47,878 nt of DNA from Hymenobacter caeli (GCF_013294115.1 NZ_JABSNP010000027.1:1-47878); one strand, 5' to 3'. Positions 25,090 to 33,640 are shown, numbered from the stretch's first letter. The notes: generated from the letters alone by a model not told the origin. Translations and numbers: made by a program.

Positions 25090-25908
25090 CTACGCGCCGA
25101 GCAGCTCCGCATCGTCCTTCAGGCCCACCCCGGACAGCCCGAGCCGCAGCGCCTCGCGCAGCAAAAAAAACAGCTTGTCGGCGGCGGCCGCGTAGCCCAG
25201 GCCTTCGGGGCGGATGTTCGACACGCAGTTGCGGGCCTCGTCGGTGAGGCCCGGCCGGGGCCCGTGGGTGAAATAGGCCCCCAGGCTGTCGGGCGCGCTC
25301 AGGCCCGGCCGCTCGCCGATGAGCACCAGCACCAGCCGGGCCCCCAGCAGCTGGCCGGCCTCGTCGCCGAGGGCCACGCGGGCCTGCTCGGCCAGCACCA
25401 GGGGCCCCACCCGCAGGCCCGCGGCTGCAAGCCGCGGCAGCAGCAGGCGCAGCAGCGGCGCGGCGTGGGCGTTGACGGCCGCCGCCGAGAGCCCGTCGGC
25501 CAGCACCACGGCCGCGTCGCAGGGGCCCTGGCCGGCCAGTACCTGGCGCGATTCCGCGGCCAGCTGCCGGCCCCAATCGGGGCGCTGTAGGTATTGCGGG
25601 CGGTTTTCGGCCCGGCTGTGCACGGCCAGCACGGGCAGCCCCAGGGCGGGCAGCTCGGCCAGGAGCCGGTCGGTTTCCAGGGCCGAGTACACCGCGTCGC
25701 GGGCGTGGGCGTGGGCCAGCCGGAAGGCCAGCGCCGCCCGTAGCGGCTCGCTGGTGCCGGTGCGGCCCAGGGCGATGCGGGCGGCGGTGAAGGCTTGCAG
25801 CCCGGCCCAGGGGTCGGGGGCCGGGCCGTCGGCGGCGGGCAAAGGGGCAGGCGATTCGGACACGGGCGCGGGATTCAAATTGTCGCCGTAAAAATATCGG
25901 CGGGCCAC
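25090..25908 (-). CDS. eutC: Ethanolamine ammonia-lyase, small subunit
   Basis: 272 aa. C-terminal signature is intact: 'VLVLIGERPGLSAPDSLGAYFTHGPRPGLTDEARNCVSNIRPEGLGYAAAADKL', with the conserved ERPGLS, R-N-C-V-S-N-I-R-P-E-G-L that bind adenosylcobalamin and contact EutB. The first about 35 residues are variable and the GTG start at 25908 is not firm. Needs cobalamin and EutB; the reactivase EutA and microcompartment shell genes are not in the window. Confidence 0.94.
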   Translation of the reverse strand: MARRYFYGDNLNPAPVSESPAPLPAADGPAPDPWAGLQAFTAARIALGRTGTSEPLRAALAFRLAHAHARDAVYSALETDRLLAELPALGLPVLAVHSRAENRPQYLQRPDWGRQLAAESRQVLAGQGPCDAAVVLADGLSAAAVNAHAAPLLRLLLPRLAAAGLRVGPLVLAEQARVALGDEAGQLLGARLVLVLIGERPGLSAPDSLGAYFTHGPRPGLTDEARNCVSNIRPEGLGYAAAADKLFFLLREALRLGLSGVGLKDDAELLGA

Positions 25909-25989
25909 TCGTTTTCTATGGGCCGGAGCTTCGCCCCAAAAAGCGTATTCATTGGTGAAGGCCGTGGCCGAGAGAAAAGGCTTCCCAGC

Positions 25990-26050
25990 GCTGCGGGCAG
26001 GCGGGGGGCGGGGCGGCCCGCGCCGCGCCTACCCCCCGCCTGCCCGCAGC
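25990..26050. repeat. 19-bp perfect inverted repeat overlapping the 3' end of eutB
   Basis: GCTGCGGGCAGGCGGGGGG (25990-26008) and its complement (26032-26050). The right arm encodes the last six residues of EutB and the hairpin extends over the stop codon into the eutC leader. It may slow the junction transcript or protect the eutB 3' end. Confidence 0.7.
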
Positions 26051-27423
26051 GCCGCCGGCAGCTGCCCCAGCAGCTGGGCGGCCGCGGCGGGCAGCTGCCG
26101 GCCCTGGGCGTCGAAAATGCCCTGCCCGCGCAGCCAGGCCTCGAACTCGGGGGCCGGGCGCAGGCCCAGCACGCGGCGCAGGTACAGGGCGTCGTGGAAC
26201 GAGGTGGACTGGTAGCCGAGCATGATGTCGTCGGCCCCGGGCACGCCCATAATGAAATTGCAGCCGGCCACGCCCAGCAGCGTGAGCAGCGTGTCGGTGT
26301 CGTCCTGGTCGGCCTCGGCGTGGTTGGTGTAGCACACGTCCACGCCCATGGGCAGGCCCAGCAGCTTGCCACAAAAATGGTCTTCCAGCGCCGCGCGGAT
26401 GATTTGCTTGCCGTCGTAGAGGTACTCGGGGCCGATGAAGCCCACCACCGAGTTCACCAGCAGCGGCCGGAAGCGCCGGGCCACGGCGTAGGCCCGGGCC
26501 TCGCAGGTTTGCTGGTCCAGGCCGTGGTGGGCGTTGGCGGAGAGGGCGCTGCCCTGCCCGGTTTCGAAGTACATCACGTCCTGGCCCACGGTGCCCCGGT
26601 TCAATGCCAGCGTGGCCTCCCAGGCTTCCTGCAACAGGGCCAGGCGGATGCCGAAGCTGGCGTTGGCGGCCTCCGTGCCGGCAATGGACTGGAAGGTGAG
26701 GTCCACCGGGGCCCCCTGTTCGATGAGCTGCAAGGCGGTGGTGACGTGGCACAGCACGCACGACTGCGTGGGGATGGCGTACTGCTCCCGCACCGCGTCG
26801 AGCATGTGCAGCAAGTTGCGCACGGCCCGGGGGTTGTCGGTGGCCGGGTTGATGCCGATAACGGCGTCGCCGCTGCCGTAGAGCAGGCCGTCCACGAGGC
26901 TGGCGGCGATGCCGCGGGGGTCGTCGGTGGGGTGGTTGGGCTGCAGGCGCGTGGCCAGGCGGCCGCGCAGGCCCAGCGTGTTGCGGAAGCGCGTGACGAC
27001 CGCCACGCGGCGGGCCACGGCAATCAGCTCCTGGTTGCGCAGCAGCTTGCTCACGGCGGCCACCATTTCGGGCGTCAGGCCGGGGGCCAGCGCGGCCAGG
27101 GCCCCCGCGTCGGCTGCGTCCGACACCAGCCAGTCGCGCAGCTGCCCCACGGTGAAGTGGCCCACGGGCGCAAACGCCGCCGCGTCGTGGGTGTCGATGA
27201 TGAGCCGCGTCACCTCGTCCTGCTCATAAGGCACCAGGGCCTCGTGCAGGAAGTTGCGCAGCGGCACGTCGGCCAGCGCGTACTGGGCGGCCACGCGCTC
27301 CTCGTAGGTGGCGGCGGCCACGCCGGCCAGCGCGTCGCCCGCGCGCGGCGGCGAGGCCCGCGCCAGCAGCGTTTTCAAATCGTCGCACACGTAGGTGCGC
27401 TGGCGGACGGTGTGGCGGTACAT
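26029..27423 (-). CDS. eutB: Ethanolamine ammonia-lyase, large (catalytic) subunit
   Basis: 464 aa, close to the 453 aa of E. coli. TIM-barrel lyase: 'DPRGIAASLVDGLLYGSGDAVIGINPATDN', 'IPTQSCVLCHVTTALQLIEQGAPVDLTFQSIAGTEAANASFG', 'GQDVMYFETGQGSALSANAHHGLDQQTCEARAYAVAR', 'GFIGPEYLYDGKQIIRAALEDHFCGKLLGLPMGVDVCYTNH' and 'GVPGADDIMLGYQSTSFHDALY'. Splits ethanolamine to acetaldehyde and ammonia with EutC and B12. ATG 27423 (MYRHTVRQRTYVCDDL) is chosen; 18 more codons upstream come from the spacer repeat. Confidence 0.97.
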   Translation of the reverse strand: MYRHTVRQRTYVCDDLKTLLARASPPRAGDALAGVAAATYEERVAAQYALADVPLRNFLHEALVPYEQDEVTRLIIDTHDAAAFAPVGHFTVGQLRDWLVSDAADAGALAALAPGLTPEMVAAVSKLLRNQELIAVARRVAVVTRFRNTLGLRGRLATRLQPNHPTDDPRGIAASLVDGLLYGSGDAVIGINPATDNPRAVRNLLHMLDAVREQYAIPTQSCVLCHVTTALQLIEQGAPVDLTFQSIAGTEAANASFGIRLALLQEAWEATLALNRGTVGQDVMYFETGQGSALSANAHHGLDQQTCEARAYAVARRFRPLLVNSVVGFIGPEYLYDGKQIIRAALEDHFCGKLLGLPMGVDVCYTNHAEADQDDTDTLLTLLGVAGCNFIMGVPGADDIMLGYQSTSFHDALYLRRVLGLRPAPEFEAWLRGQGIFDAQGRQLPAAAAQLLGQLPAALRAGGG

Positions 27424-27462
27424 TTTATTAGCTGTTAGCTGCTGGCTGTTAGCTGTTAGCCT
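27424..27462. repeat. TAACAGC tandem repeat in the eutB leader
   Basis: AGCTGTTAGCTGCTGGCTGTTAGCTGTTAGC units directly ahead of the eutB ATG, the same unit seen between hisH and hisA. Confidence 0.55.
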
Positions 27463-27480
27463 CGGCCTTGGGTACAACGA

Positions 27481-29340
27481 TTATTTTTCTGTTTGCACGG
27501 CGAACGGGTTGTGCCAGTCGTACAAAACGGCGGCATTTTGCACATACAGCCGCAGAAATTTCGCCAATGAGGTCGATATTATTTTAAATTCGTTACCGCT
27601 GGCCACGATTCCAATCCGGTAGCCGTTGCCGTTGGCATCCGGGATGAAACCGTACCGCCAACTGGTTTCCCTGTAATCCACGAATACAGTTACGCAGGCC
27701 CATTCCGATGATGCGGCGTCGTTCGATATTACCAACCATTCTTTGCCATCGGAACGCAATTCCGGCAAAGACAAAAAATAGAAGCCGTTCGCGTCCACCC
27801 CTATTGTGTTAGAAGCGGGCGTAACCATGCCGTTTGTCGCGCAATAAAATTGCACAAAGTCGGGCGGCAAGGTCGCCCCATTACCGCGTGCGTTATCGTC
27901 GTGGCACGCAACGGCCGGCAGACACGCTAAAGATTGCACGGCCGACAACGGCAACGGCTGAAAAACGATTGACTGGCGCTGCCAGAACTGCGCCAGCGCC
28001 CCCAGTGCTTCCGATAAATCGGTGTTGAAACGCGGGTTGCCGCCCCGGTGCCGCCCCAGCCCCCGAAACAGCGCCAGCACCGCCCCCAGCCCCGCCAGAA
28101 AAACCCCGCTCAGCACCGGGTTGAAGTACACCAGGGCCCCCAGGCTGAGCAGGCACAGGGCCAGGGCCAGCAGCGGCACGGCCGGGTAGCCGGGCACGGC
28201 GAAGGGCCGCACCAAATCCGGCTGGCGGCGGCGCAGGGCAAACAGGCTGGCCAGGCTCGCCACGTACATCACCAGGGCCCCCAGCACGGCGAGGACGATG
28301 ACCTGGTCGGTGGTGCCGGTGAGCAGGGCCGCCCCGCCCACGGCCGCGCCCGCCAGCAGGGCCCAGTGCGGCGTCTGGCGGCCGTTGAGGCGGGCCAGGA
28401 AGCCGGGCAGGTAGCCGGCCCGGGCCAGGGCGAACACCTGCCGCGAGTAGCCAATAATGGTGCCGTGCAGCGAAGCCACCAGCCCAAACAGGCCGATGCT
28501 GGCAAAAAACCGCGCCCAGCGGCTGCCCGGGCCCAGCGCCAGGCCCAGGGCCGCGGGCAAGGGGTAGTCGAGGCGGGCCAGCTGCCGCCAGTCGCCCAGG
28601 CCGGCGGTGAGCACGGCCACGCCCAGGGCCAGGGCCACCAGCGTGCCCAGGCCGTAGCCGTAGCCCCGCGGGATGGTGCGCCAGGGGTCGCGCACTTCCT
28701 CGGCCACCATCGCCACGCCTTCGATGGCCAGGTAAAACCAGATGGCGAAGGGCAGCGCCGCCAGCACGCCCCCCGCCCGCAGCGGCACCGGGTGGGCCAG
28801 GAAGTTGGCCGCCCGGAAGTGCGGGGCCACCAGGCCCAGGTAGAGCAGCAGCTCGGCCACGGCCAGGCCCGTCACGACCAGCGAAAACGTGGCCGATTCC
28901 CGGATGCCGAGCAGGTTGATGAGCGTGAAGGCCGCGTAGCACGCCAGGGCCGTGGCCAGCACCGGCAGGGCGGGCACCAGAAAATGCGCGTAGCTGCCCA
29001 GCGCGAAGGCAATGGCCGGCGGCGTGAACAGGAACTCGACCAGCGTGGCGTAGCCGGCCACCACGCCCCCCACCGGCCCGAACGCGGCCTGCGCGTACAC
29101 GAACGGCCCGCCCGCCTGCGGCAGGGCCGTGGTCAGCTCGGTGAAGCTGAAGATGAACGCGACGTAGAGCACCGTGACGAGCCCCGTGGCCACCAAAAAG
29201 CCCACCGGCCCGGCCGCCGCCCAGCCGTAGTTCCAGCCGAAGTACTCGCCCGAGATGACCAGGCCCACGGCCAGGGCCCAGAGGTGCAGCGGCGTCAGGG
29301 CTTTTTGGAGGCCGGGGGCGGCGGGGGCGGGCGGGGGCAT
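27481..29340 (-). CDS. eat: Ethanolamine permease fused to a SUKH (SMI1/KNR4)-like domain
   Basis: 619 aa. Residues 1-about 435 are an APC-superfamily transporter with about 12 membrane segments: 'LWALAVGLVISGEYFGWNYGW' near 20, 'ELTTALPQAGGPFVYAQAAFG', 'GIIGYSRQVFALARAGYLPG'-type loop, ending RGLGRHRGGNP. Gene order eat-eutB-eutC and the GEYFGWNYGW motif support an ethanolamine substrate. From about residue 438 to 619 the frame continues without a stop into a soluble region: LPPDFVQFYCATNGM near 491, 'FYFLSLPEL', 'EWLVISNDAASSEWACVTVFVDY', 'SLAKFLRLYVQNA', the SUKH-domain pattern. DNA for this part (27481 to about 28028) has clearly lower GC. SUKH domains are usually immunity proteins; their attachment to a permease is unexpected. 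Confidence 0.85.
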   Translation of the reverse strand: MPPPAPAAPGLQKALTPLHLWALAVGLVISGEYFGWNYGWAAAGPVGFLVATGLVTVLYVAFIFSFTELTTALPQAGGPFVYAQAAFGPVGGVVAGYATLVEFLFTPPAIAFALGSYAHFLVPALPVLATALACYAAFTLINLLGIRESATFSLVVTGLAVAELLLYLGLVAPHFRAANFLAHPVPLRAGGVLAALPFAIWFYLAIEGVAMVAEEVRDPWRTIPRGYGYGLGTLVALALGVAVLTAGLGDWRQLARLDYPLPAALGLALGPGSRWARFFASIGLFGLVASLHGTIIGYSRQVFALARAGYLPGFLARLNGRQTPHWALLAGAAVGGAALLTGTTDQVIVLAVLGALVMYVASLASLFALRRRQPDLVRPFAVPGYPAVPLLALALCLLSLGALVYFNPVLSGVFLAGLGAVLALFRGLGRHRGGNPRFNTDLSEALGALAQFWQRQSIVFQPLPLSAVQSLACLPAVACHDDNARGNGATLPPDFVQFYCATNGMVTPASNTIGVDANGFYFLSLPELRSDGKEWLVISNDAASSEWACVTVFVDYRETSWRYGFIPDANGNGYRIGIVASGNEFKIISTSLAKFLRLYVQNAAVLYDWHNPFAVQTEK

Positions 29341-29374
29341 CGGGCGGCGGCAAGGGGTTCGCGCCCTCAAGATA

Positions 29375-29397
29375 GGGCCCCGGGCGGCCCGGGGCCC
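29375..29397. repeat. 10-bp GC stem with 3-base loop between eat and the sulfotransferase gene
   Basis: GGGCCCCGGG-CGG-CCCGGGGCCC, followed on the minus strand by TATCTTGA, a weak -7 match ahead of the eat ATG. Possible terminator of the sulfotransferase transcript without a T-run, or promoter-associated structure. Confidence 0.4.
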
Positions 29398-29431
29398 CGC
29401 ATCGTCCGGCTGGCGGCCGCCCCGCTTCCCG

Positions 29432-31006
29432 CTACGGGTACAGGCCGCTGCGCTGGGCCCGGTGGAAGCCCCAGCCGTTGTCGGCCGTCATTTCCATCTC
29501 CAGCAGCACCTGCTTGCTGGCGTAGTCCACCTCGATGATTTTGCCGCCGTTGCCGGCCGCGTTGGGCACGCTGTAGCCGGGGCAAAACAGCAGGTGGTTG
29601 GTGGCCGGCAGGTACTGCACCCGCGACACGATGGCCGAGTACGTGGCGTCGCCGCGCTCCTTGCCGTACTCCCACACCTGGCGCACGGTGCGGTTCACCG
29701 GGTCCAGGCGGTACTCCACGGCCCGGCTGTAGTGGCTGGGGGCGTTGCGGATAAAGTTGCGGTTGGTGCCGTTGTCGAAGAGCAGCAGGTCGCCGTTGGG
29801 CAGCAGGGCGATGGAGTGCTGGTACCAGTTCCACTCAAAGTCGGGGTGGTTCGCGCGGCCCGCCGCCACGTCGGGGTCAAGAATCGGTTGGCCGGCCGCG
29901 TCGAGCGGCGCGAGCAGGTACGGGTTCAGGTCCTGGCCGCGCGCGTCGTGGGTCCAGCCCAGGTGCGGGGCCAGGATCCACTTCACCTGGTTGTCGTAGG
30001 TGAGCTTGACCACGCCCTGGTAGCGCCCCGACACGATGATGGTGTTGTCAGACGGGTCGTAGAGCAGCGCGTTGACGTGCAGCCAGTCCACGGGGTCGGC
30101 TTCCAGGGCCGTGCGGTTTTCGTCGAGCGACTGCTTCAGGTCCCACTCCTGCACCACGCGGTTGGCGTGGCGGTCCACCTCCACCACGTAGTCTTCCACC
30201 GTGCCCCCGCCGCCGGGGTGGGTGCTGCCGGTCTTGCTCACCGACACCAGGAAGTTGCCGTCCGGCTTCTCGTACACCTCGTGGTGGAACACGTAGCCCG
30301 GCAAGTCCCAGCGCGTGACCACCGTGCCGAAGGCGTCCACCTCGAAGAGCTTGCTGGAATTAATGTCGCCGAAGTAGAAGTTGCCGTTTTGCAGCCGCTT
30401 GATGCCGCAGTCGTAGGACAGCTTTTGTAGCTCGGGGTTGGTGGCGTTGGCCGCGTAGTTCAGCAGCCAGCGGATGTCGCCGTAGTTGTCGATGATCAGC
30501 GGCACCTCGGGGTTCATGGCGCTGAAGTTGCTCACCAGCGCAAACTGGCCGTCCAGCGGCTGGCCCGCGTTGGCCGTCACGTTGATGCTGGTGGGCATGT
30601 TGGGCGGCAGGGGCCCCGTGCGGACGACGAGCGTAGTGTCGGCCAGCAGCCGGCCGGTGGCGTCCAGCTGCTGCAATTCCACGAGGTTGGCGTAGTCGGC
30701 GTACAGGCCCAGCACCGGCACGACGTGGCTGGTGCCCCGGTCGCTGAACTGCTGCACCACGTCCGAATCGGCCCCGTGCTTGCCGTGCACCACCAGCTTC
30801 GTCACGGCCGCCACGGGGTAGGTGAACGTGACGCGGGCCGCCAGCGGCGCGAAGCCCGTGGGGTCGAGCACCACGGCCCCCGGGGCCAGCGCCAGGTGGG
30901 GGCCCGTGCCGGGCAGCGCGGCCGGCACCACGGGGTCCGACACGTCTTTTTGGCAGCCCGCCAGGGCGGCCGCGGCCAGGGCCGCGCAAAGCAAACGAAG
31001 GTGCAT
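29432..31006 (-). CDS. Aryl-sulfate sulfotransferase-like lipoprotein
   Basis: 524 aa. Lipoprotein signal with lipobox A-L-A-G-C at about 18. The rest fits arylsulfotransferase (ASST, PAPS-independent): beta-propeller, with likely catalytic His in 'YVFHHEVYE', 'VDWLHVNALLYD' and 'NWYQHSIALLPNGDL', corresponding to H252, H356 and H436 of E. coli ASST, and Arg in 'IIVSGRYQGVVKL'. 'LGWTHDARGQDLNPYLL' and 'LFDNGTNR' are typical. In E. coli ASST is periplasmic with DsbL/DsbI partners; none here. Sulfated phenols are the usual donor class. Confidence 0.85.
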   Translation of the reverse strand: MHLRLLCAALAAAALAGCQKDVSDPVVPAALPGTGPHLALAPGAVVLDPTGFAPLAARVTFTYPVAAVTKLVVHGKHGADSDVVQQFSDRGTSHVVPVLGLYADYANLVELQQLDATGRLLADTTLVVRTGPLPPNMPTSINVTANAGQPLDGQFALVSNFSAMNPEVPLIIDNYGDIRWLLNYAANATNPELQKLSYDCGIKRLQNGNFYFGDINSSKLFEVDAFGTVVTRWDLPGYVFHHEVYEKPDGNFLVSVSKTGSTHPGGGGTVEDYVVEVDRHANRVVQEWDLKQSLDENRTALEADPVDWLHVNALLYDPSDNTIIVSGRYQGVVKLTYDNQVKWILAPHLGWTHDARGQDLNPYLLAPLDAAGQPILDPDVAAGRANHPDFEWNWYQHSIALLPNGDLLLFDNGTNRNFIRNAPSHYSRAVEYRLDPVNRTVRQVWEYGKERGDATYSAIVSRVQYLPATNHLLFCPGYSVPNAAGNGGKIIEVDYASKQVLLEMEMTADNGWGFHRAQRSGLYP

Positions 31007-31430
31007 ACGGGGGCAGAAATCAGAATAAAATGCTCGTTTAGAGCCATTCAGGGCCGAAAAAGTTTAAGCCCACCACGCAACTAGTTGGTAAAACTCCGCC
31101 AGTGCAAAGCCCTAGTTTCTCACAATCAAGCGCTTAATTTTTGTTGGGCCGCCCGCCTTTTTTTGCGGGCATGAAGGGCCCCTGAAAAAAGCATGAAGGC
31201 CGCCTGAAAAAAGTGGGCTTTTGCGCTGGAGTGGACCATGAATCGGCGCTTTCCTCGCCCCTGCCCGTCGTGCGCGGCGGCCCGCCGCCCGGGCCCCGGC
31301 TGAACCGGCCCGGGGCACCGCGCCGGCAGCGCCCAAACGCTGCCCATCGTTTGCCCCGAATGCCCGCGGAGCGGCCCGACGGCCCCGGACCGGCCGGCCC
31401 GCATTGCCCGCGCCGGGCCTATTTTGCGCC
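31007..31430. other. Spacer between the divergent sulfotransferase and DUF4202 genes
   Basis: No gene. It holds an imperfect 22-base tandem repeat GCATGAAGGGCCCCTGAAAAAA at 31169-31190 and 31191-31212 (two differences) and a short stem GCCCGC/GCGGGC around a T-run at 31151-31170. Both genes' promoters should lie here; I see no perfect -7 element, only CTATTTTG near 31420 ahead of the DUF4202 gene. Confidence 0.5.
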
Positions 31431-31439
31431 CGCGCTCCC

Positions 31440-32060
31440 ATGCGCCCCCGCCCGATGGCCGCCCCCCTCCCGCCCGACCCCGCCCGCTTCGCCGCCGCCC
31501 TCGCTGCCTTCGACGCCGCCAACGCCGAAGACCCCAACCCGGACGCCGACGCCACCGGCCGCGCCTGGCCCAAGGAGGTGCTGTACGCCGCCCGCATGAG
31601 CGCCTGCCTGGCCCGCGTGGCCCCCGACGCCCCCGAGGCCGTGCAGCTGGCCGCCCGCTGCCAGCACATCCGCCGCTGGGCCATCCCGCGCACCGACTTT
31701 CCGCTGGACCGCCCCGGCTACCACCAGTGGCGCAACACCCTCAAAAAGTACCACGCCGAGCTGGCCGGCCAGCTCCTGGCCCAGGTCGGCTACGGCCCCG
31801 AAACCATCACCCGCGTGCAGCAGCTGGTGCAAAAGCTGCGCCTTAAGGACGACCCCGACGTGCAGCTACTAGAAGACGTAATCTGCCTGGTCTTCCTCGA
31901 ATACTATTTCCTGCCCTTCGCCGCCCAGCACCCCGAGGAAAAAGTCATCGACATCGTGCAGAAAACCTGGCCCAAAATGACGGCCCGCGGCCACGCCCTG
32001 GCCCTGCAGCTGCCCTTCACGCCCGAGGCCCTGGCGCTGGTGGGCAAAGCACTGGCTTAG
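31440..32060 (+). CDS. DUF4202 family protein
   Basis: 206 aa. 'FDAANAEDPNPDADATGRAWPKEVLYAARMSACLARVAPDAPEAVQLAARCQHIRRWAIPRTDFPLDRPGYHQWRNTLKKYHAE' and 'DPDVQLLEDVICLVFLEYYFLPFAAQH' are characteristic of DUF4202. The conserved His-rich helices (CQHIRRW, GYHQWR, YHAE) hint at metal binding, HD-like, but no function is established. It is convergent with the siroheme genes of the nitrate cluster; DUF4202 genes in other Bacteroidota are, to my recollection, often near nitrate/nitrite assimilation genes. ATG 31455 is an alternative start. Confidence 0.78.
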   Translation: MRPRPMAAPLPPDPARFAAALAAFDAANAEDPNPDADATGRAWPKEVLYAARMSACLARVAPDAPEAVQLAARCQHIRRWAIPRTDFPLDRPGYHQWRNTLKKYHAELAGQLLAQVGYGPETITRVQQLVQKLRLKDDPDVQLLEDVICLVFLEYYFLPFAAQHPEEKVIDIVQKTWPKMTARGHALALQLPFTPEALALVGKALA

Positions 32061-32063
32061 GTT

Positions 32064-32147
32064 AGGGATGAGGGATATAGGGATGAGGGATGTGTACAGA
32101 CACCACTTTCTCATCCCTCATCCTTACATCCTTCATCCCTCCTCCTT
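32064..32147. repeat. Inverted tandem repeat (GGGATGA / TCATCCC) between DUF4202 and cobA
   Basis: Units of AGGGATGAGGGAT on the left and TCATCCCTCATCC, CATCCTTCATCCCTCC on the right. The right arm encodes the last residues of CobA and contains its stop. It could form a strong hairpin in both convergent transcripts. Confidence 0.65.
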
Positions 32148-32882
32148 ACATTCCCCTATTTCGCGGCCCACGCCCACCACGTCGCCGATGAAAATGATGG
32201 CCGGGTAGGTGATGCCGTGGGCTTCCACCAGCGCCGGCAGGTCCTGCACGCGGCCGATGGCCACCTTGCGCTGCGGCAGCGAGGCGTGCTGCACCACGGC
32301 GGCGGGCGTGTGGCCCCGGCCCATCTCGACGTACGTGGCGGCGATTTCGGCCACTTTTTTCAGGCCCATGTAGATGACCACCGTGGAATTGCTTTGCATG
32401 GCCAGGCGCAGGTCGGCCGAGAGGGCACCGTCCTTTTTGGTGCCCGTCAGCAGCCAGATGCCCTCGCTCACCACGCGGTGCGTGAGGGGGATGTCCTCGA
32501 AGCCCACGGCCTGCATGCTCGAAATGCCCGGCACGTAGTGCGCCGCGATGCCGTGGCTGCGGGCAAACAGCATCTCCTCGAAGCCCCGCCCGAAAATGAA
32601 CGGGTCGCCGCCCTTCAGGCGCACCACCCGGCCGTGGGCCAGCGCTTTTTCGCGAATTAGCCCGTGGATGACTTCCTGGGGCGTGTACTCGCCGTAGGGC
32701 TTTTTGCCCACGTAGATGCACTCGCAGGCCACCGGCGCGAGGGCCAGCAGGTCCTGGTTGGCGAGGTTGTCGTAGAGCACGACGGCCGCCGTTTGCAGCA
32801 CCTTGTAGGCCTTGAGGGTCAGCAGCTCGGGGTCGCCGGGGCCCGCGCCCACCACGAATAATTCGGGAATGATAGTTGCCAT
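32133..32882 (-). CDS. cobA: Uroporphyrinogen-III C-methyltransferase (SUMT)
   Basis: 249 aa, normal for single-domain SUMT. 'LFVVGAGPGDPELLTLKAYKVLQTAAVVLYDNL' (SAM loop), 'VRLKGGDPFIFGRGFEEM', 'VPGISSMQAVGFEDIPLTHR', 'TVVIYMGLKKVAEI', 'YPAIIFIGDVVGV'. Makes precorrin-2 for siroheme, the cofactor of NirB. It follows the precorrin-2 dehydrogenase gene by 17 bases. Confidence 0.96.
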   Translation of the reverse strand: MATIIPELFVVGAGPGDPELLTLKAYKVLQTAAVVLYDNLANQDLLALAPVACECIYVGKKPYGEYTPQEVIHGLIREKALAHGRVVRLKGGDPFIFGRGFEEMLFARSHGIAAHYVPGISSMQAVGFEDIPLTHRVVSEGIWLLTGTKKDGALSADLRLAMQSNSTVVIYMGLKKVAEIAATYVEMGRGHTPAAVVQHASLPQRKVAIGRVQDLPALVEAHGITYPAIIFIGDVVGVGREIGECKEEG

Positions 32883-32899
32883 AATCGTCTGGTAGGCAA

Positions 32900-33616
32900 T
32901 TAGCTGGCGGCCGGGGGCTCGTCCGTGGGTTTGGGTGCCTGGGGGCCCCAGCGGGCGGCGGCCAGCACCCCGGTGGCCAGCAGGGCCCCCACGGCCAGCG
33001 CCCGCCAGCGCCGGGTGGCGGGGGCCACGTAGCCGGGCCCGCCGGCCAGGCCAGCCGTTACGGCGTCCAGGGCCTTCACCTTGGCGGCGAAGTCGCCGGC
33101 CAGCTGCTTGCGGATGGCGGGCATCTTTTGCAGCACGTCGTCCAGCTCGTCGGGCAGGGCCTGCTCCAGCACGGCCCGCAGGCGCTTGGCCACCGTGGGC
33201 GACTGCCCGTTGGTGGACACGGCCACCTTCAGGGCCCCCTTCTGCACCACCGACGAGAGGTAGAAGTCGCAGAGCGGCGGCGTGTCGGCCACGTTCACCA
33301 GCAGGCGAAGGGCGTGGGCGGCGGCCACCACGCGCCGGTGCAGGGCCGGGTCGTCGGTGGCACAAAACACGAGGTCGGCCCCTTCCAGAAAAGTATCGGC
33401 GTAGGGCCCCACGTGCAGCCGCACGGCCGGGTGGCGGGCCGCCAGGGCCCGCAGCGCCGGCAAAAATGTGAGGCTGACCACCGTGACGGCCGTGGCCGGG
33501 CTGCTGCGCAGGATGGCGGCGAGCTTTTCGAGGCCCACGTTGCCGCCGCCCACCAGCAGCACCCGCAGGGTTTCGAGCTTAATGAAAACGGGAAAAAGGG
33601 GGTTTTGAACGGGCAT
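32900..33616 (-). CDS. Precorrin-2 dehydrogenase / sirohydrochlorin ferrochelatase (Met8-like, CysG N-terminal part)
   Basis: 238 aa. Rossmann start 'VFIKLETLRVLLVGGGNVGLEKLAAIL', 'LVFCATDDPALHRRVV', 'LVNVADTPPLCDFYLSSVVQKGALKVAVSTNGQSPTVAKRLRAVLEQALPD', the full NAD-dependent dehydrogenase/ferrochelatase pattern. The C-terminus adds a predicted membrane segment (RALAVGALLATGVLAAARWG), unusual for this enzyme. Acts after CobA, with NirB using the siroheme. ATG 33616 chosen; TACCTTTTG at 33626-33634 may be a local promoter. Confidence 0.93.
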   Translation of the reverse strand: MPVQNPLFPVFIKLETLRVLLVGGGNVGLEKLAAILRSSPATAVTVVSLTFLPALRALAARHPAVRLHVGPYADTFLEGADLVFCATDDPALHRRVVAAAHALRLLVNVADTPPLCDFYLSSVVQKGALKVAVSTNGQSPTVAKRLRAVLEQALPDELDDVLQKMPAIRKQLAGDFAAKVKALDAVTAGLAGGPGYVAPATRRWRALAVGALLATGVLAAARWGPQAPKPTDEPPAAS

Positions 33617-33640
33617 GGCGGGAAGCAAAAGGTACGGGGG

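Noticed and set aside
29375..29397. GC hairpin as a firm terminator for the sulfotransferase gene
   Set aside because: It has no T-run and lies on the upstream side of the sulfotransferase stop only for eat's transcript direction; left as a repeat of unclear role.
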